The notes: generated from the letters alone by a model not told the origin. A stretch of DNA of 64,000 nucleotides from Aeromonas sp. RU39B (GCF_900156095.1 NZ_FTMJ01000007.1:1-64000), one strand, 5' to 3'. Shown: positions 8,513 to 17,448, numbered from the stretch's first letter. Numbers and translations: made by a program.

Positions 8513-10027
8513 ATGTCATTAGCTGTCGTTTATAGCCGGGCCAGCCTCGGGATTGAGGCGCCCTTGGTGACAGTCGAAGTTCACCTCTCTAACGGACTGC
8601 CGGCGTTCAATATCGTCGGGTTGCCGGAAACCTCGGTTAAAGAGTCGCGTGAGCGGGTGCGCAGTGCCCTGCTCAATGCCAACTTCGAGTTTCCGGCGCG
8701 CCGTATCACCGTCAACCTTGCGCCAGCGGACCTGCCCAAAGAGGGCGGCCGCTTCGATCTGGCCATTGCCATCGGCATTCTCGCCGCATCGGATCAGGTG
8801 CCGGCAGCGTCGCTGGCCCAACTGGAGTTGGTGGCAGAGCTGGCGCTGACCGGCGAGTTGCGCCCGGTGATGGGGGTGCTGCCGGCCGTGTTGGCGTGTC
8901 GTGATGCTCGCCGGATGTTGGTCGTGGCGCAGGAAAATGGCCCCGAAGCGGCGCTGATTGGCGATGCCGAGGTGCGCATAGCGAACGGGCTGCTGGCGGT
9001 GACTGGCTGGCTCTGCGGTCGGGCGCCGCTGCCACACCCGCAGCCGGACGCTCCCTATGATCTACCGCCCCAGCCAGACCTGCAGGAGGTGATCGGCCAG
9101 ACCCAGGCCAAGCGGGCGCTCGAGATCGCGGCGGCTGGCGGGCATCACCTGCTGTTTATCGGACCGCCCGGCACAGGCAAAAGCATGTTGGCCAGCCGTT
9201 TACCCGGTATTTTGCCGCCGCTTGACGAGCACGAAGCGCAGGAAAGCGCCGCCATTCACTCCCTCGGTGGGCTGGGCCAGCAGCGCCGGCATTGGTTTGA
9301 GCGCCCTTATCGCCATCCGCATCACAGTGCCTCGGCGGTGGCGCTGGTGGGGGGAGGCAGTTCACCGCGTCCCGGTGAAATCTCGCTGGCGCATCACGGG
9401 GTGTTGTTTCTTGATGAATTGCCCGAGTTTGAGCGCAAAGTGCTCGACAATCTGCGCGAGCCGCTGGAAAACGGCGCTATCGTGATCAGTCGGGCGGCGC
9501 GGCAGGTGGAGTTTCCTGCTCGCTTCCAGCTGGTGGCTGCGATGAATCCCAGCCCTTGTGGTCATTATGGTGACGGCCAGACGCGCTCCAGCCCGGATCA
9601 GATCCTGCGTTATCTCGGCCGCCTGTCCGGTCCGTTTCTCGATCGTTTCGATCTCACCGTGGAGGTACCGCTCCTGCCCAAAGGGAGCCTGACCGGCACG
9701 CCAGAGCGCGGTGAGAGCAGCGCGACCGTGCGGGAGCGAGTGCTGGCCGCCCGCGAACGCATGCAGCAGCGCTCCGGCAAGGTCAATCAGTGGCTAGATA
9801 GCCGTGAAATTGAAGAAGTTTGCCGATTATCGCCGCACGATGCGCTGTTTCTGGAGGAGGCGATACAGAAGCTCGGACTTAGTATCCGGGCCTGGCATCG
9901 CATCTTGCGGGTGTCGCGTACCATCGCCGATCTGGCCGGTGCGCCAGAAATTGGCAAACCCCACCTGGTTGAGGCGCTGGGTTATCGCGCTATGGATCGG
10001 CTGCTAGCCCGCCTGCGACAAAGTTGA
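8513..10027 (+). CDS. comM: ComM/YifB family AAA+ Mg-chelatase-like ATPase
   Basis: A 504-residue cytoplasmic protein. The N-terminal ~180 residues are the Lon-protease-like ChlI domain (GLPAFNIVGLPETSVKESRE), followed by the AAA+ Mg_chelatase domain with Walker A GPPGTGKSM near residue 218, Walker B VLFLDELPEF near residue 297, and the conserved NPSPCGHYGD. Family members are hexameric helicases; Vibrio and Acinetobacter ComM promote branch migration during natural transformation. Its position divergent from ilvL is the same as yifB in E. coli. A GGGA site lies upstream. The length is typical. Confidence 0.95.
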   Translation: MSLAVVYSRASLGIEAPLVTVEVHLSNGLPAFNIVGLPETSVKESRERVRSALLNANFEFPARRITVNLAPADLPKEGGRFDLAIAIGILAASDQVPAASLAQLELVAELALTGELRPVMGVLPAVLACRDARRMLVVAQENGPEAALIGDAEVRIANGLLAVTGWLCGRAPLPHPQPDAPYDLPPQPDLQEVIGQTQAKRALEIAAAGGHHLLFIGPPGTGKSMLASRLPGILPPLDEHEAQESAAIHSLGGLGQQRRHWFERPYRHPHHSASAVALVGGGSSPRPGEISLAHHGVLFLDELPEFERKVLDNLREPLENGAIVISRAARQVEFPARFQLVAAMNPSPCGHYGDGQTRSSPDQILRYLGRLSGPFLDRFDLTVEVPLLPKGSLTGTPERGESSATVRERVLAARERMQQRSGKVNQWLDSREIEEVCRLSPHDALFLEEAIQKLGLSIRAWHRILRVSRTIADLAGAPEIGKPHLVEALGYRAMDRLLARLRQS

Positions 10028-10096
10028 CCGCATAGGCGGACGCCGCGCTGGCTGGTATCATGCGAGGTCAGACCAGAAGTACCAAGGAGCCTGTTG

Positions 10097-10993
10097 ATGG
10101 CGCATAAACTGTTCGGGCGGCTGCGCGGTAGCCTCTCGACCCTGCTGATTGTGAGTAACACCCTGTTTTGGTTCACCCCAGTGCTGTCGCTGGGTCTGGC
10201 CAAGCTGATCGTGCCTTTAAAGGCCTTTCGCAGCGGCTGTAACTGGCTGTTAGATGGCTGTGCCACCTATTGGATCAGTTTCAACAATCTGGTGCAAAAA
10301 GTCTTCTCTGGCACCCGATTGCACGTGGTCGGAGTGGACAAGGCGAGCCCAAGCGAGTGGTATATGGTGGTTGCCAACCATCAATCCTGGGTAGACATCC
10401 TCGTCTTGCAGCGGATTTTCAATCGGAAAATCCCCTTTCTGAAATTTTTCCTGAAGAAAGAGCTGATTTGGGTACCTTTTCTTGGACTGGCCTGGTGGGC
10501 GCTGGATTTCCCGTTTATGCGGCGCTATTCCAAAAAATTCCTGGAAAGACATCCGCATCTGAAAGGGAAGGATATTGAGACCACCCGCAAGGCCTGCGCC
10601 AAGTTTCGCCATATTCCGGTCAGCGTGATGAACTTCGTGGAAGGGACCCGCTTTACCCGTGGCAAGCATGAGCAGCAAGGATCGCCCTATCGTCACCTGC
10701 TGCAACCGAAAGCGGGCGGCATCGCGTTTACCCTGGCGGCCATGGGTGATCAGCTGCACCGGCTGGTGGACGTGACCATCTGCTACCCGAACGGCATTCC
10801 CACCTTTTGGGATTATGTGTGCGGCCGGGTCAACGAGGTGCGGGTCAAGGTACGCATTCTGCCTATCGACAGGACGTTGGTGGGTGATTACTTCAACAAT
10901 CCCGAGTTTCAACAGACGTTCCAGCAGTGGTTGAACTGCCTGTGGTCGGAAAAGGATAAGACCCTGGCGGAGCTGCACATGCCTGGACAGTAA
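10097..10993 (+). CDS. PlsC-like acyltransferase, YihG type (first of tandem pair)
   Basis: A 298-residue membrane-associated lysophospholipid acyltransferase. One N-terminal hydrophobic segment (about 12-40) precedes the acyltransferase domain with the catalytic NHQSWVD (the HX4D box) near residue 93 and NFVEGTRFT near residue 178, which binds the glycerophosphate. The PFMRRYSKKFLERHPHLKGK stretch is characteristic of YihG-type proteins. A TTG lies just upstream, but the ATG at 10097 has AAGGAG at the right distance. The next gene, eight bases on, is a clear paralogue, so this pair probably arose by tandem duplication and is co-transcribed. Confidence 0.88.
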   Translation: MAHKLFGRLRGSLSTLLIVSNTLFWFTPVLSLGLAKLIVPLKAFRSGCNWLLDGCATYWISFNNLVQKVFSGTRLHVVGVDKASPSEWYMVVANHQSWVDILVLQRIFNRKIPFLKFFLKKELIWVPFLGLAWWALDFPFMRRYSKKFLERHPHLKGKDIETTRKACAKFRHIPVSVMNFVEGTRFTRGKHEQQGSPYRHLLQPKAGGIAFTLAAMGDQLHRLVDVTICYPNGIPTFWDYVCGRVNEVRVKVRILPIDRTLVGDYFNNPEFQQTFQQWLNCLWSEKDKTLAELHMPGQ

Positions 10994-11001
10994 ACGACAT
11001 C

Positions 11002-11952
11002 ATGCTCAATTTTCTGCCCGGACCTCTGGTTCTCGTCATCAGTATTCTGCTGACCATCGCCCACACTGCATTTTGGGCGACCCTGATTTTCCTGCTGTCG
11101 CTGGTCAAGTTCCTGCCGGTGCCGCCGTTGGCGCGCTTGTGCACTCATATCAACAACCTGCTGATGCGTGGTTGGCTGGAGTGCAACACCCTGCTCATTC
11201 ACCTGCTTAACCGAATTGAGTGGGAGATTGAGGACGAAACCGAACTGCGCAGCGACGGCTGGTATCTGGTGGTGTGTAACCACCTGAGCTGGACCGACAT
11301 CGTGGTGCTCGGTCACCTGTTGCGCCGCCGCATTCCGGTGCCCAAGTTCTTCCTCAAGCACGAGCTCATTTATGTGCCGTTGATCGGGCAGGCTTGCTGG
11401 GGGCTCGATATGCCATTTATGCGCCGCTATTCACGCGAATATCTGCTGCGTAACCCGCATCTGCGTGGCAAGGATATCGAGGCGACCCGCACTGCCTGTC
11501 AGAAGTTTCGTGATGTGCCCACCACCGTCATCAACTTCGTGGAAGGCACCCGCTTTACCGCAGAGAAGCGTGACCAGACCCGCTCACCCTATCGCCATCT
11601 GATGGCACCCAAAGCGGCCGGACTGGCCTTTACGCTGGCCGCGATGGGTGAGCAGTTCGACAAAATGATCAATGTGACCCTGAGTTATCCCGACAACAGC
11701 GACAAGCCGTTTCGTGATTTTCTGATGGGACGAATGACCCGTATCCGGGTGCACATTGAAGAGTTGCCCATCGGGCCCGAGATGGTGGGGGATTACTTCA
11801 ACGACAAGCCGTTCAAGCGCCAGTTCCATCAATGGCTCAATGGGCTGTGGGCTGCCAAGGATGCGCGTCTGGCGCGTTGGGAAGGGGAGCCGGAGTCGGC
11901 CCCTGTCGTTGATGACGAGCAGGTGGCTGCTCGCAGTGAGGCGCCGCTCTAA
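11002..11952 (+). CDS. yihG: PlsC-like acyltransferase, YihG type (second of tandem pair)
   Basis: A 316-residue paralogue of the preceding gene. It has an N-terminal hydrophobic segment, NHLSWTD (HX4D) near residue 93, NFVEGTRFT near residue 178, and the shared PFMRRYSREYLLRNPHLRGKD block. The C-terminal ~20 residues are Glu/Ala-rich and unique to this copy. E. coli YihG (310 residues) shapes the acyl composition of phosphatidic acid. The start ATG follows the first copy by eight bases, so both are likely translated from one message. Which of the two is the true YihG orthologue cannot be settled by eye. Confidence 0.87.
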   Translation: MLNFLPGPLVLVISILLTIAHTAFWATLIFLLSLVKFLPVPPLARLCTHINNLLMRGWLECNTLLIHLLNRIEWEIEDETELRSDGWYLVVCNHLSWTDIVVLGHLLRRRIPVPKFFLKHELIYVPLIGQACWGLDMPFMRRYSREYLLRNPHLRGKDIEATRTACQKFRDVPTTVINFVEGTRFTAEKRDQTRSPYRHLMAPKAAGLAFTLAAMGEQFDKMINVTLSYPDNSDKPFRDFLMGRMTRIRVHIEELPIGPEMVGDYFNDKPFKRQFHQWLNGLWAAKDARLARWEGEPESAPVVDDEQVAARSEAPL

Positions 11953-12413
11953 CCGGCGGACTGTAGCTGGCGCAGCCGCTCTGCCAGCTGCGCCAACTGA
12001 TCTTCGCTGAACACGTCGATGCCATGGCGGCGCAGCAGCGCCGTGGTGCAGCCCTCGCCTGCCATGCTCACCCCGGTAAACTGGCCGTTATAGATGCGGC
12101 CACTGCCACAAGACGGGCTGCCCTCTTTGAGCAGGGCCAGCCGGATACCCTCCTGCCGACACAGCGCTAGCGCCAATTGCGCGCCGCGCAGAAACTCGGT
12201 CGTGACATCCTTGCCACCTTGAGTGATGACGTGCTCGCCCTGCCGCTCGGCGGGCGGCCGCGGGGTTGGCAAACCGCCCGCGACCTCCGGACAGAAGGGT
12301 AGCAGGCGCCCCTCGGCACCTAACCCTTGTAGCCAATGGCTGACCACCCCTTTGCTCTGACCGTCATAGCGCACCGGCATGCCGAGCAGGCAGGCGCTGA
12401 TCAGGATTTTCAT
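11949..12413 (-). CDS. DUF523 domain protein
   Basis: A 154-residue protein that starts MKILISACLLGMPVRYDGQS, matching the DUF523 (YbbK-like) consensus CLLG..CRYDG, with CPEVAGGLPTPRPPAE and LKEGSPSCGSGRIYNG further on. Conserved cysteines at the start and in SPSCGS suggest a metal or Fe-S site; the function is not established for the family. The ATG overlaps the nrtR stop by four bases (ATGA), so it is translationally coupled to the NAD regulator. It converges with, and overlaps by four bases, the acyltransferase gene. Confidence 0.85.
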   Translation of the reverse strand: MKILISACLLGMPVRYDGQSKGVVSHWLQGLGAEGRLLPFCPEVAGGLPTPRPPAERQGEHVITQGGKDVTTEFLRGAQLALALCRQEGIRLALLKEGSPSCGSGRIYNGQFTGVSMAGEGCTTALLRRHGIDVFSEDQLAQLAERLRQLQSAG

Positions 12414-13060
12414 GCTTCGGCCCCATGCATCACCTGATCGAACATGACACAGGATGACGCAGCGTGGCGGTAGAGGATCGCCGGACGCTGCTTGCCGGTA
12501 CGTTTACGGCCCGTATCAAGCAGGATGTTGGCGCGGTGGATGCGCTTGCGAAAGGCGGCGGTGTTCATCGGCGTCTGCAAGATGATCTCGTAGGCGCGCT
12601 GCAGCTCGGAGAGGGTGAACTCGACCCCCAGCAGGTGAACCGGCAGGGTGCTGTAGCGGCTTTTGACGCGTAGCCGCTCCAGCGCACGCGCCACCAGTTG
12701 CACATGGTCAAAGGCGAGTCGCAGCCCCGGCAGCGACTGGATCGGATGCCACAGACCGCGTTGCAGCTGAATTTCAGGATCGACCAGGCAGAGATAGACC
12801 AGCGTGGTTGACCAGCCGCGCGGATCGCGGTCGTGGCTCCCCAGGCTGCACACCTGTTCCCGATAACATTCGCCCAGTCCCCACTCCTGCAGCAGCCGGT
12901 CGAGACCGCACTCCAGATCGCGATCACGCTCTTCGTCAATGCGCAGGGCCGGCAGTTGCAGCGTCCCCTCGTGGGGAGAGCGCTGGCGGGGTTCGAGCAG
13001 CAGCTCCAGCCGTTCGTCCTGCAATCGCAGCACCACGGCGTCCAGACTCATCCTCATCAT
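12410..13060 (-). CDS. nrtR: NrtR, Nudix-related transcriptional regulator of NAD metabolism
   Basis: A 216-residue repressor. The N-terminal ~130 residues form a Nudix-like domain (LDAVVLRLQDERLELLLEPR) lacking a full catalytic Nudix box; in this family it senses ADP-ribose. The C-terminal ~80 residues are the NrtR winged helix (LPVHLLGVEFTLSELQRAYE, then FRKRIHRANIL). Three closely spaced ATGs (13060, 13057, 13051) are possible; the first is used, but the start is uncertain by three codons. Divergent from pncA-pncB, the expected NrtR targets, and co-transcribed with a DUF523 gene. Confidence 0.9.
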   Translation of the reverse strand: MMRMSLDAVVLRLQDERLELLLEPRQRSPHEGTLQLPALRIDEERDRDLECGLDRLLQEWGLGECYREQVCSLGSHDRDPRGWSTTLVYLCLVDPEIQLQRGLWHPIQSLPGLRLAFDHVQLVARALERLRVKSRYSTLPVHLLGVEFTLSELQRAYEIILQTPMNTAAFRKRIHRANILLDTGRKRTGKQRPAILYRHAASSCVMFDQVMHGAEA

Positions 13061-13097
13061 GCGAATTCGACGCTCGCCTTCCAAAAATGTTTGGTAG

Positions 13098-13118
13098 ATA
13101 ATATCACAAGAATAATAT
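13098..13118. promoter_or_regulatory. Candidate NrtR operator in the nrtR-pncA intergenic region
   Basis: ATAATAT is repeated at 13098-13104 and 13112-13118, 14 bp apart, in the only AT-rich stretch of the 76-bp divergent region. NrtR sites lie in such divergent promoters and are AT-rich and about 21 bp long. No exact known consensus was matched, so this is inference from position and composition. Confidence 0.35.
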
Positions 13119-13136
13119 GTGGTGCAGGAGCCGATC

Positions 13137-13772
13137 ATGGGAATCATCGCCAGTCTGGATATCGATGCGCAGAAAGGGTTTACCCCGCTCTGCCCTGACG
13201 AGTTGCCGGTTCCCGGTGGTGATGCCATCGTGGCGGCCCTCAATGGGCAGGCGGCATTGGCGCAACTGCGCATTGGCAGTAAAGATGCCCACCCGCGCAA
13301 TGCCGACTGGGTTGCCGGGGGCGAGCGTGCGCCGCTGCAGCCGCTGACGCTACCCAATGCCGACCTGAGCTGGCCTGCGCACTGTGTGCCGGGCACCGCC
13401 GGTTTTGAGCTGCTCGATGGTTTGCCAGCGCCGATTGATTACGACTTCTTCGTCTGGAAGGGGATCGAGCCGGATCTGCATCCGTACGGTGCCTGCTACC
13501 ACGATCTGGCCGGTCGCCGCTCGACCGGGCTTATCGAGTTTCTCAAGGTTCATGAGGTGGAGACCGTGCTGGTTGGCGGTCTGGCCACTGATTACTGCGT
13601 CAAAACCACGGTGCTGCAATTGCGTGCGGCTGGCCTGCGGGTCATCGTGCATCTGGCCGCCTGCCGCGGCATTGCTGAGCAGACCGTGGCGTTGGCGCAG
13701 CAGCAGATGTGCGCTGCCGGTGCTGAGCTGGCGGTCGATCTGCAGGAAGTTCAACGTCTGCTGGGGTGCTGA
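13137..13772 (+). CDS. pncA: Nicotinamidase (PncA)
   Basis: A 211-residue isochorismatase-fold amidase that hydrolyses nicotinamide to nicotinate for NAD salvage. The triad is visible: Asp in ASLDIDAQKGF near residue 8, Lys in FVWKGIEPD near residue 106, and Cys in GLATDYCVKTT near residue 154. WPAHCVPGTAGFEL is the family's conserved loop. The metal-ligand segment normally like DHHP reads DAHP here. An earlier GTG exists, but the ATG at 13137 has GGAG six bases upstream. It is followed two bases later by pncB, the next pathway enzyme. Confidence 0.93.
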   Translation: MGIIASLDIDAQKGFTPLCPDELPVPGGDAIVAALNGQAALAQLRIGSKDAHPRNADWVAGGERAPLQPLTLPNADLSWPAHCVPGTAGFELLDGLPAPIDYDFFVWKGIEPDLHPYGACYHDLAGRRSTGLIEFLKVHEVETVLVGGLATDYCVKTTVLQLRAAGLRVIVHLAACRGIAEQTVALAQQQMCAAGAELAVDLQEVQRLLGC

Positions 13773-13773
13773 G

Positions 13774-14952
13774 ATGTCCGCCATTCTGTCCAGTCTGCTT
13801 GATACCGACGCCTACAAGCTGCACATGCAGCAGGCGGTGTTCCATCACTATCCGGAAGCCGAGGTGGTGGCGGAGTTTCACAGTCGCAACGACGAGGACC
13901 TGCTGCCGCTGATGGGACAGATAGAAGCGCAGCTGCGCCGTGCCGGCCGGCTGCGTCTCTCCCGGGAAGAGGCCAACTTCCTGGCCCAGCGCCCGTTTCT
14001 AAGCCGCGACTATATCGAGCACCTCAGCCACAAGCCGCTCGATGCCTCCCTGCTGGAAGTGCATGAGCAAGAGGGGCGCCTGTCGGTGCGGGTCAGCGGT
14101 CTGTGGCAGGACGTGATCCTGTGGGAAATCCCGATCCTCGCCACCATCAGTGAGATGCGTAACCGCTTCCGTTATCCCCAGCTTGGGGTCGCCGAGGCTC
14201 TGGCCCGGCTCGATCAGAAGATCGATCGCCTGCAAGAGAACCTCTCGGCGGACGAGATGGCCGAATTCAAATTGATCGATTTCGGCACCCGTCGCCGCTT
14301 CTCGCGCGCAGTGCAGGATGCGGTGGTCGGTCGGTTGCAGGAGCGTTTGCCAGCCTTTTGCGGCACCAGCAACTACATGCTGGCGCAAAAATACCAGCTG
14401 CCGGCGGTAGGCACCCAGGCACACGAGTGGTTCCAGGCCCACCAGCAGCTCGGCTTTGCCCTTGAGCAAAGCCAGCGGGCTGCGCTCACCACCTGGCTGG
14501 ATGAGTTCCACGATCACCTTGGCATCGCCTTGACCGATTGCATCACCATGGATGCCTTTTTGCGTGATTTCGATTTTGAGCTGGCCAGCCGTTATCAGGG
14601 TCTGCGCCACGACTCTGGCGATCCGGTGGTGTGGGGGGAAAAAGCAATTGCCCACTATCAGCGACTGGGTATCGATCCGCGCAGCAAGATGCTGGTCTTC
14701 TCCGATGGGCTGGATCTCGACAAGGCGGTGGCTCTGTTCCGGCATTTTCGCGGCCGGATCAACACCAGTTTCGGGATCGGAACGCATCTCACCTGCGATC
14801 TGCCCGGCGCCTCGCCAATGAACATCGTGTTCAAGCTGGTGGAGTGTAACGGCGGGCCGGTGGCCAAGATCTCCGACAGTGCCGGCAAGACCCTGTGCCG
14901 CGATGCCGAGTTCATCCGCCGTCTCAGGCAGGCATTCCAGCTCTCCCTGTAA
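13774..14952 (+). CDS. pncB: Nicotinate phosphoribosyltransferase (PncB)
   Basis: A 392-residue enzyme converting nicotinate and PRPP to nicotinate mononucleotide, using ATP. It begins SSLLDTDAYKLHMQQAVFHH, the conserved N-terminus, and contains DFGTRRRFS near residue 168 with GTSNYMLAQKY near residue 195 and the phosphate-binding GIGTHLTCD near residue 332. E. coli PncB is 400 residues. A longer open frame exists upstream in the pncA region, but the ATG at 13774 directly after the pncA stop fits the family. It is followed by a strong terminator. Confidence 0.97.
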   Translation: MSAILSSLLDTDAYKLHMQQAVFHHYPEAEVVAEFHSRNDEDLLPLMGQIEAQLRRAGRLRLSREEANFLAQRPFLSRDYIEHLSHKPLDASLLEVHEQEGRLSVRVSGLWQDVILWEIPILATISEMRNRFRYPQLGVAEALARLDQKIDRLQENLSADEMAEFKLIDFGTRRRFSRAVQDAVVGRLQERLPAFCGTSNYMLAQKYQLPAVGTQAHEWFQAHQQLGFALEQSQRAALTTWLDEFHDHLGIALTDCITMDAFLRDFDFELASRYQGLRHDSGDPVVWGEKAIAHYQRLGIDPRSKMLVFSDGLDLDKAVALFRHFRGRINTSFGIGTHLTCDLPGASPMNIVFKLVECNGGPVAKISDSAGKTLCRDAEFIRRLRQAFQLSL

Positions 14953-14983
14953 ATGAAAACCCGGCTGACGCCGGGTTTTCATT
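14952..14983 (+). terminator. Terminator of pncA-pncB
   Basis: AATGAAAACCCGGC, loop TGAC, GCCGGGTTTTCATT. It directly overlaps the last base of the pncB stop codon and has T/A-rich flanks on both sides. Confidence 0.88.
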
Positions 14984-15321
14984 ATCATTTGTATCTCTGC
15001 TCAATAATTAATTAATAGATAAACGTTTCGCATTTAATTAATTAAATGGTCTGTTTAAAATATAGATTGCTAACGATTGCGCAATCGTTTTATATTTCTG
15101 CGCCCTGCCGCTAGGCTTCTGGCAACAACATCGTTTGAATATTTAATCTCGATTAAATTGTGTGGTTTGAATTTAATTTGGATTTTTATTCGAGTCCCGA
15201 AAAACGTTTGTATTATTTGATGTGCATCTTTTTCCGTTATATTGTGACGGTGGTCCGCTTTTTTATTTTTTAGCTGACTATGATGGCGCCCGTCAAAATA
15301 CAACCTACAGGCTTTTCTGGT
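14984..15321 (+). promoter_or_regulatory. AT-rich nupC upstream region with an 18-bp perfect palindrome
   Basis: This 338-bp gene-free stretch is much more AT-rich than its surroundings. It contains AACGATTGCGCAATCGTT at 15072-15089, a perfect palindrome, and two TTAATTAATT-type tracts at about 15003-15047. nupC in enterics is controlled by CRP and CytR, and LacI-family operators are palindromes of about this size. No convincing CRP site was found, and the identity of the regulator is inference. Confidence 0.5.
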
Positions 15322-16527
15322 ATGCAATATCTTCACTTTGTACTCGGGCTGCTGCTGGTAGCGGTGCTCTCACTGCTTGCCAATCGTAATGGCTGGCGTA
15401 ACGTCAAGGTTCGCTATATCGGTCAACTGCTGGTGGTGGAGCTGGCGCTGGCTTGGTTCATGCTGAACTCGCAGATTGGTCTGGCCATTGTTAGCGGATT
15501 TGCTGCCGGTTTCGGCAAATTGCTGGAATTTGCCAAGCAAGGTACCGACTTTGTTTTCGGTGGTCTGTTGAATGAAGGGGCGTTCAGTTTCTTCCTGCTG
15601 GTCCTGATGCCGATTGTATTTATCTCGGTGCTGATCGGCATTCTCCAATATATCCGTCTGCTGCCGCTGATTATTCGTGGTATCGGCACTGTTCTGGCAA
15701 AAATCAACGGCATGGGCAAGCTTGAATCCTTCAATGCCATCAGCTCGATGATTGTTGGTCAGTCGGAAAACTTCATTGCGCTGAAGAATATTCTGCCGCA
15801 CATGAACGAAAAGCAGATGTACACCCTGGCGGCCACAGCCATGTCCACCGTGTCAATGTCCATCGTCGGTGCCTACATGCAGATGATTGAACCGCGTTAT
15901 GTGGTGGCTGCGCTGGTACTCAACATGTTCAGTACCTTCGTGGTGCTCTCCCTGATCAACCCGTACGAGCCGGATAACACCGTGACCGACGCCAAGGCTG
16001 CGGCTGAAGGTGACGAGCACCATACCCCGAAGAAGGAGAACTTCTTCGAGATGCTGGGCGAGTACATCATGGCCGGTTTCACCGTGGCGGTGATTGTGGG
16101 CGCCATGCTGATCGGCTTTATCGCCCTGATCGCCCTTATTAACTACCTGTTTGAAGCGGCATTTGGCGTTAACTTCCAGCACGTCATGGGCTATCTGTTC
16201 TACCCGATCGCCTGGATCATCGGTGTTCCGAGTGGTGAAGCGCTGCAAGTGGGTAGCGTCATGGCTACCAAGCTGGTGACCAACGAGTTCGTGGCCATGA
16301 TGGACATGGGTAAGCTGGCTGCTGACCTGTCGCCGCGTACCCTGGGCATGCTCTCGGTATTCCTGGTATCGTTCGCCAACTTCAGCTCCATCGGCATCAT
16401 CGCCGGTGCGGTCAAGGCGCTGAACGAAGAGAAGGGCAACATGGTGTCCCGCTTCGGTCTGAAACTGGTTTATGGCTCGACTCTGGTCAGTCTGCTCTCT
16501 GCAGTGATTACCGGCGTCATGCTCTGA
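15322..16527 (+). CDS. nupC: Nucleoside:proton symporter (NupC family)
   Basis: A 401-residue concentrative nucleoside transporter of the inner membrane. It matches E. coli NupC (400 residues) along its length, with the shared blocks [53 protein letters not shown] and [21 protein letters not shown]. These hold the nucleoside- and cation-binding residues of the CNT fold. A longer in-frame start 14 codons upstream lacks a ribosome binding site; the ATG at 15322 gives the family N-terminus. Monocistronic, ended by a terminator at 16554. Confidence 0.95.
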   Translation: MQYLHFVLGLLLVAVLSLLANRNGWRNVKVRYIGQLLVVELALAWFMLNSQIGLAIVSGFAAGFGKLLEFAKQGTDFVFGGLLNEGAFSFFLLVLMPIVFISVLIGILQYIRLLPLIIRGIGTVLAKINGMGKLESFNAISSMIVGQSENFIALKNILPHMNEKQMYTLAATAMSTVSMSIVGAYMQMIEPRYVVAALVLNMFSTFVVLSLINPYEPDNTVTDAKAAAEGDEHHTPKKENFFEMLGEYIMAGFTVAVIVGAMLIGFIALIALINYLFEAAFGVNFQHVMGYLFYPIAWIIGVPSGEALQVGSVMATKLVTNEFVAMMDMGKLAADLSPRTLGMLSVFLVSFANFSSIGIIAGAVKALNEEKGNMVSRFGLKLVYGSTLVSLLSAVITGVML

Positions 16528-16553
16528 TCCTCCAGGTGACACGGTCACCTCGT

Positions 16554-16586
16554 GGGCCCGCGACTTAGGTCGTGGGCCCTTTTTTA
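16554..16586 (+). terminator. Terminator of nupC
   Basis: GGGCCCGCGAC, loop TTAG, GTCGTGGGCCC followed by TTTTTTAT. A smaller hairpin, AGGTGACACGGTCACCT, sits just before it. Confidence 0.9.
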
Positions 16587-16607
16587 TCTATGTAGCCTAG
16601 CGGCTTA

Positions 16608-17168
16608 TCACGGACGGGCATCTTCAACCTTGATACCGGGAGGAACCCGCTTGCTGCCAAAGACCATGGCATGCAGCAGGTCACTGCGGGTCAGGCGATC
16701 AAGCAGCAGCACCACGGCAGCGTGAATACCTGCCAACGTCAATACTCCATTAGCAAAGAAGCCGTGCAGCTCTTCCAGCCAATCTTCCCCCCAGAAGGCA
16801 TCCCAGGTGGTCATCCAGCCGGTCAGTGCAGTGCCACACAGCCCCAGCATCAGAGCCAACACCATCAGCGATCCCACCGGATTGTGGCCCAGATAGTAAG
16901 GGTGACGGCGGGCGCGCATGGCCTGCAGGTATTGGCGTAGCCGCGAAGGGGTTGGCCACCACTGGCCGAAGCGGGCGTAGTAACTGCCCACCAATCCCCA
17001 CACCAGGCGGATGATCAGCAAGATGCCGACCGCATAGCCGACCCAGCGGTGGGCGGTATCCCCCTCTTCCAGTACAAACCAGTTGAGAGAGCAGAGCAGA
17101 ACCGTGCTCCAGTGAAAGATGCGAACCAGCGGGTCCCAGACCCGCTGTGATTGAACTGTGCTGTGCAT
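16608..17168 (-). CDS. Cytochrome b561-type membrane protein
   Basis: A 186-residue membrane cytochrome b (cytochrome b/b6 domain) with four or five hydrophobic helices. Candidate haem-ligating histidines are in RIFHWSTVLL near residue 19, AHRWVGY near residue 41, and the C-terminal ELHGFFANG and LAGIHAAVV. The ATG at 17168 has AAGGGG six bases upstream and is preferred to an in-frame ATG that would overlap the preceding gene. It is co-transcribed, ten bases downstream, with a periplasmic PepSY protein. Such pairs often form small electron-transfer modules to periplasmic partners. Confidence 0.85.
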   Translation of the reverse strand: MHSTVQSQRVWDPLVRIFHWSTVLLCSLNWFVLEEGDTAHRWVGYAVGILLIIRLVWGLVGSYYARFGQWWPTPSRLRQYLQAMRARRHPYYLGHNPVGSLMVLALMLGLCGTALTGWMTTWDAFWGEDWLEELHGFFANGVLTLAGIHAAVVLLLDRLTRSDLLHAMVFGSKRVPPGIKVEDARP

Positions 17169-17178
17169 GGCGATCCCC

Positions 17179-17448
17179 TTATTCATCGACCTCTTCTTTG
17201 ACCATCTTCAGATTGGTCGGGTCGAAATAGATCTCCACGCGATGCTTCTCTTTATCCCAGCCGTAGATTTCATAGCAGCTGGTGTCGGTGGTCTCGAATT
17301 TCTTGATCTGGTAGCCCATTGCTTCAATTTTCTGGCGAGCCTCAGACTGAGACAGCCATTTGTCTTTGGCAGCAGTGGTGCATTGGGGATCTGCCATGGC
17401 CAGCGGGGCAGCCAGCAGTACCGGGACGAGCAGCATCTTTGCATTCAT
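17179..17448 (-). CDS. Periplasmic PepSY-domain protein
   Basis: An 89-residue precursor with a signal peptide cleaved near AMA-DP (residue 19). The remainder (SQSEARQKIEAMGYQIKKFE, then YEIYGWDKEKHRVEIYFDPTN) fits a single PepSY fold. Two cysteines in the mature part may form a disulfide. It lies directly upstream of, and is likely co-transcribed with, a cytochrome b561, a frequent arrangement for PepSY proteins. The molecular role is not known. Confidence 0.8.
   Translation of the reverse strand: MNAKMLLVPVLLAAPLAMADPQCTTAAKDKWLSQSEARQKIEAMGYQIKKFETTDTSCYEIYGWDKEKHRVEIYFDPTNLKMVKEEVDE

Noticed and set aside
15003..15047. TTAATTAATT-type inverted repeats upstream of nupC as an operator
   Set aside because: The tracts are self-complementary simple AT repeats and carry little information; only the 18-bp palindrome at 15072 is kept.
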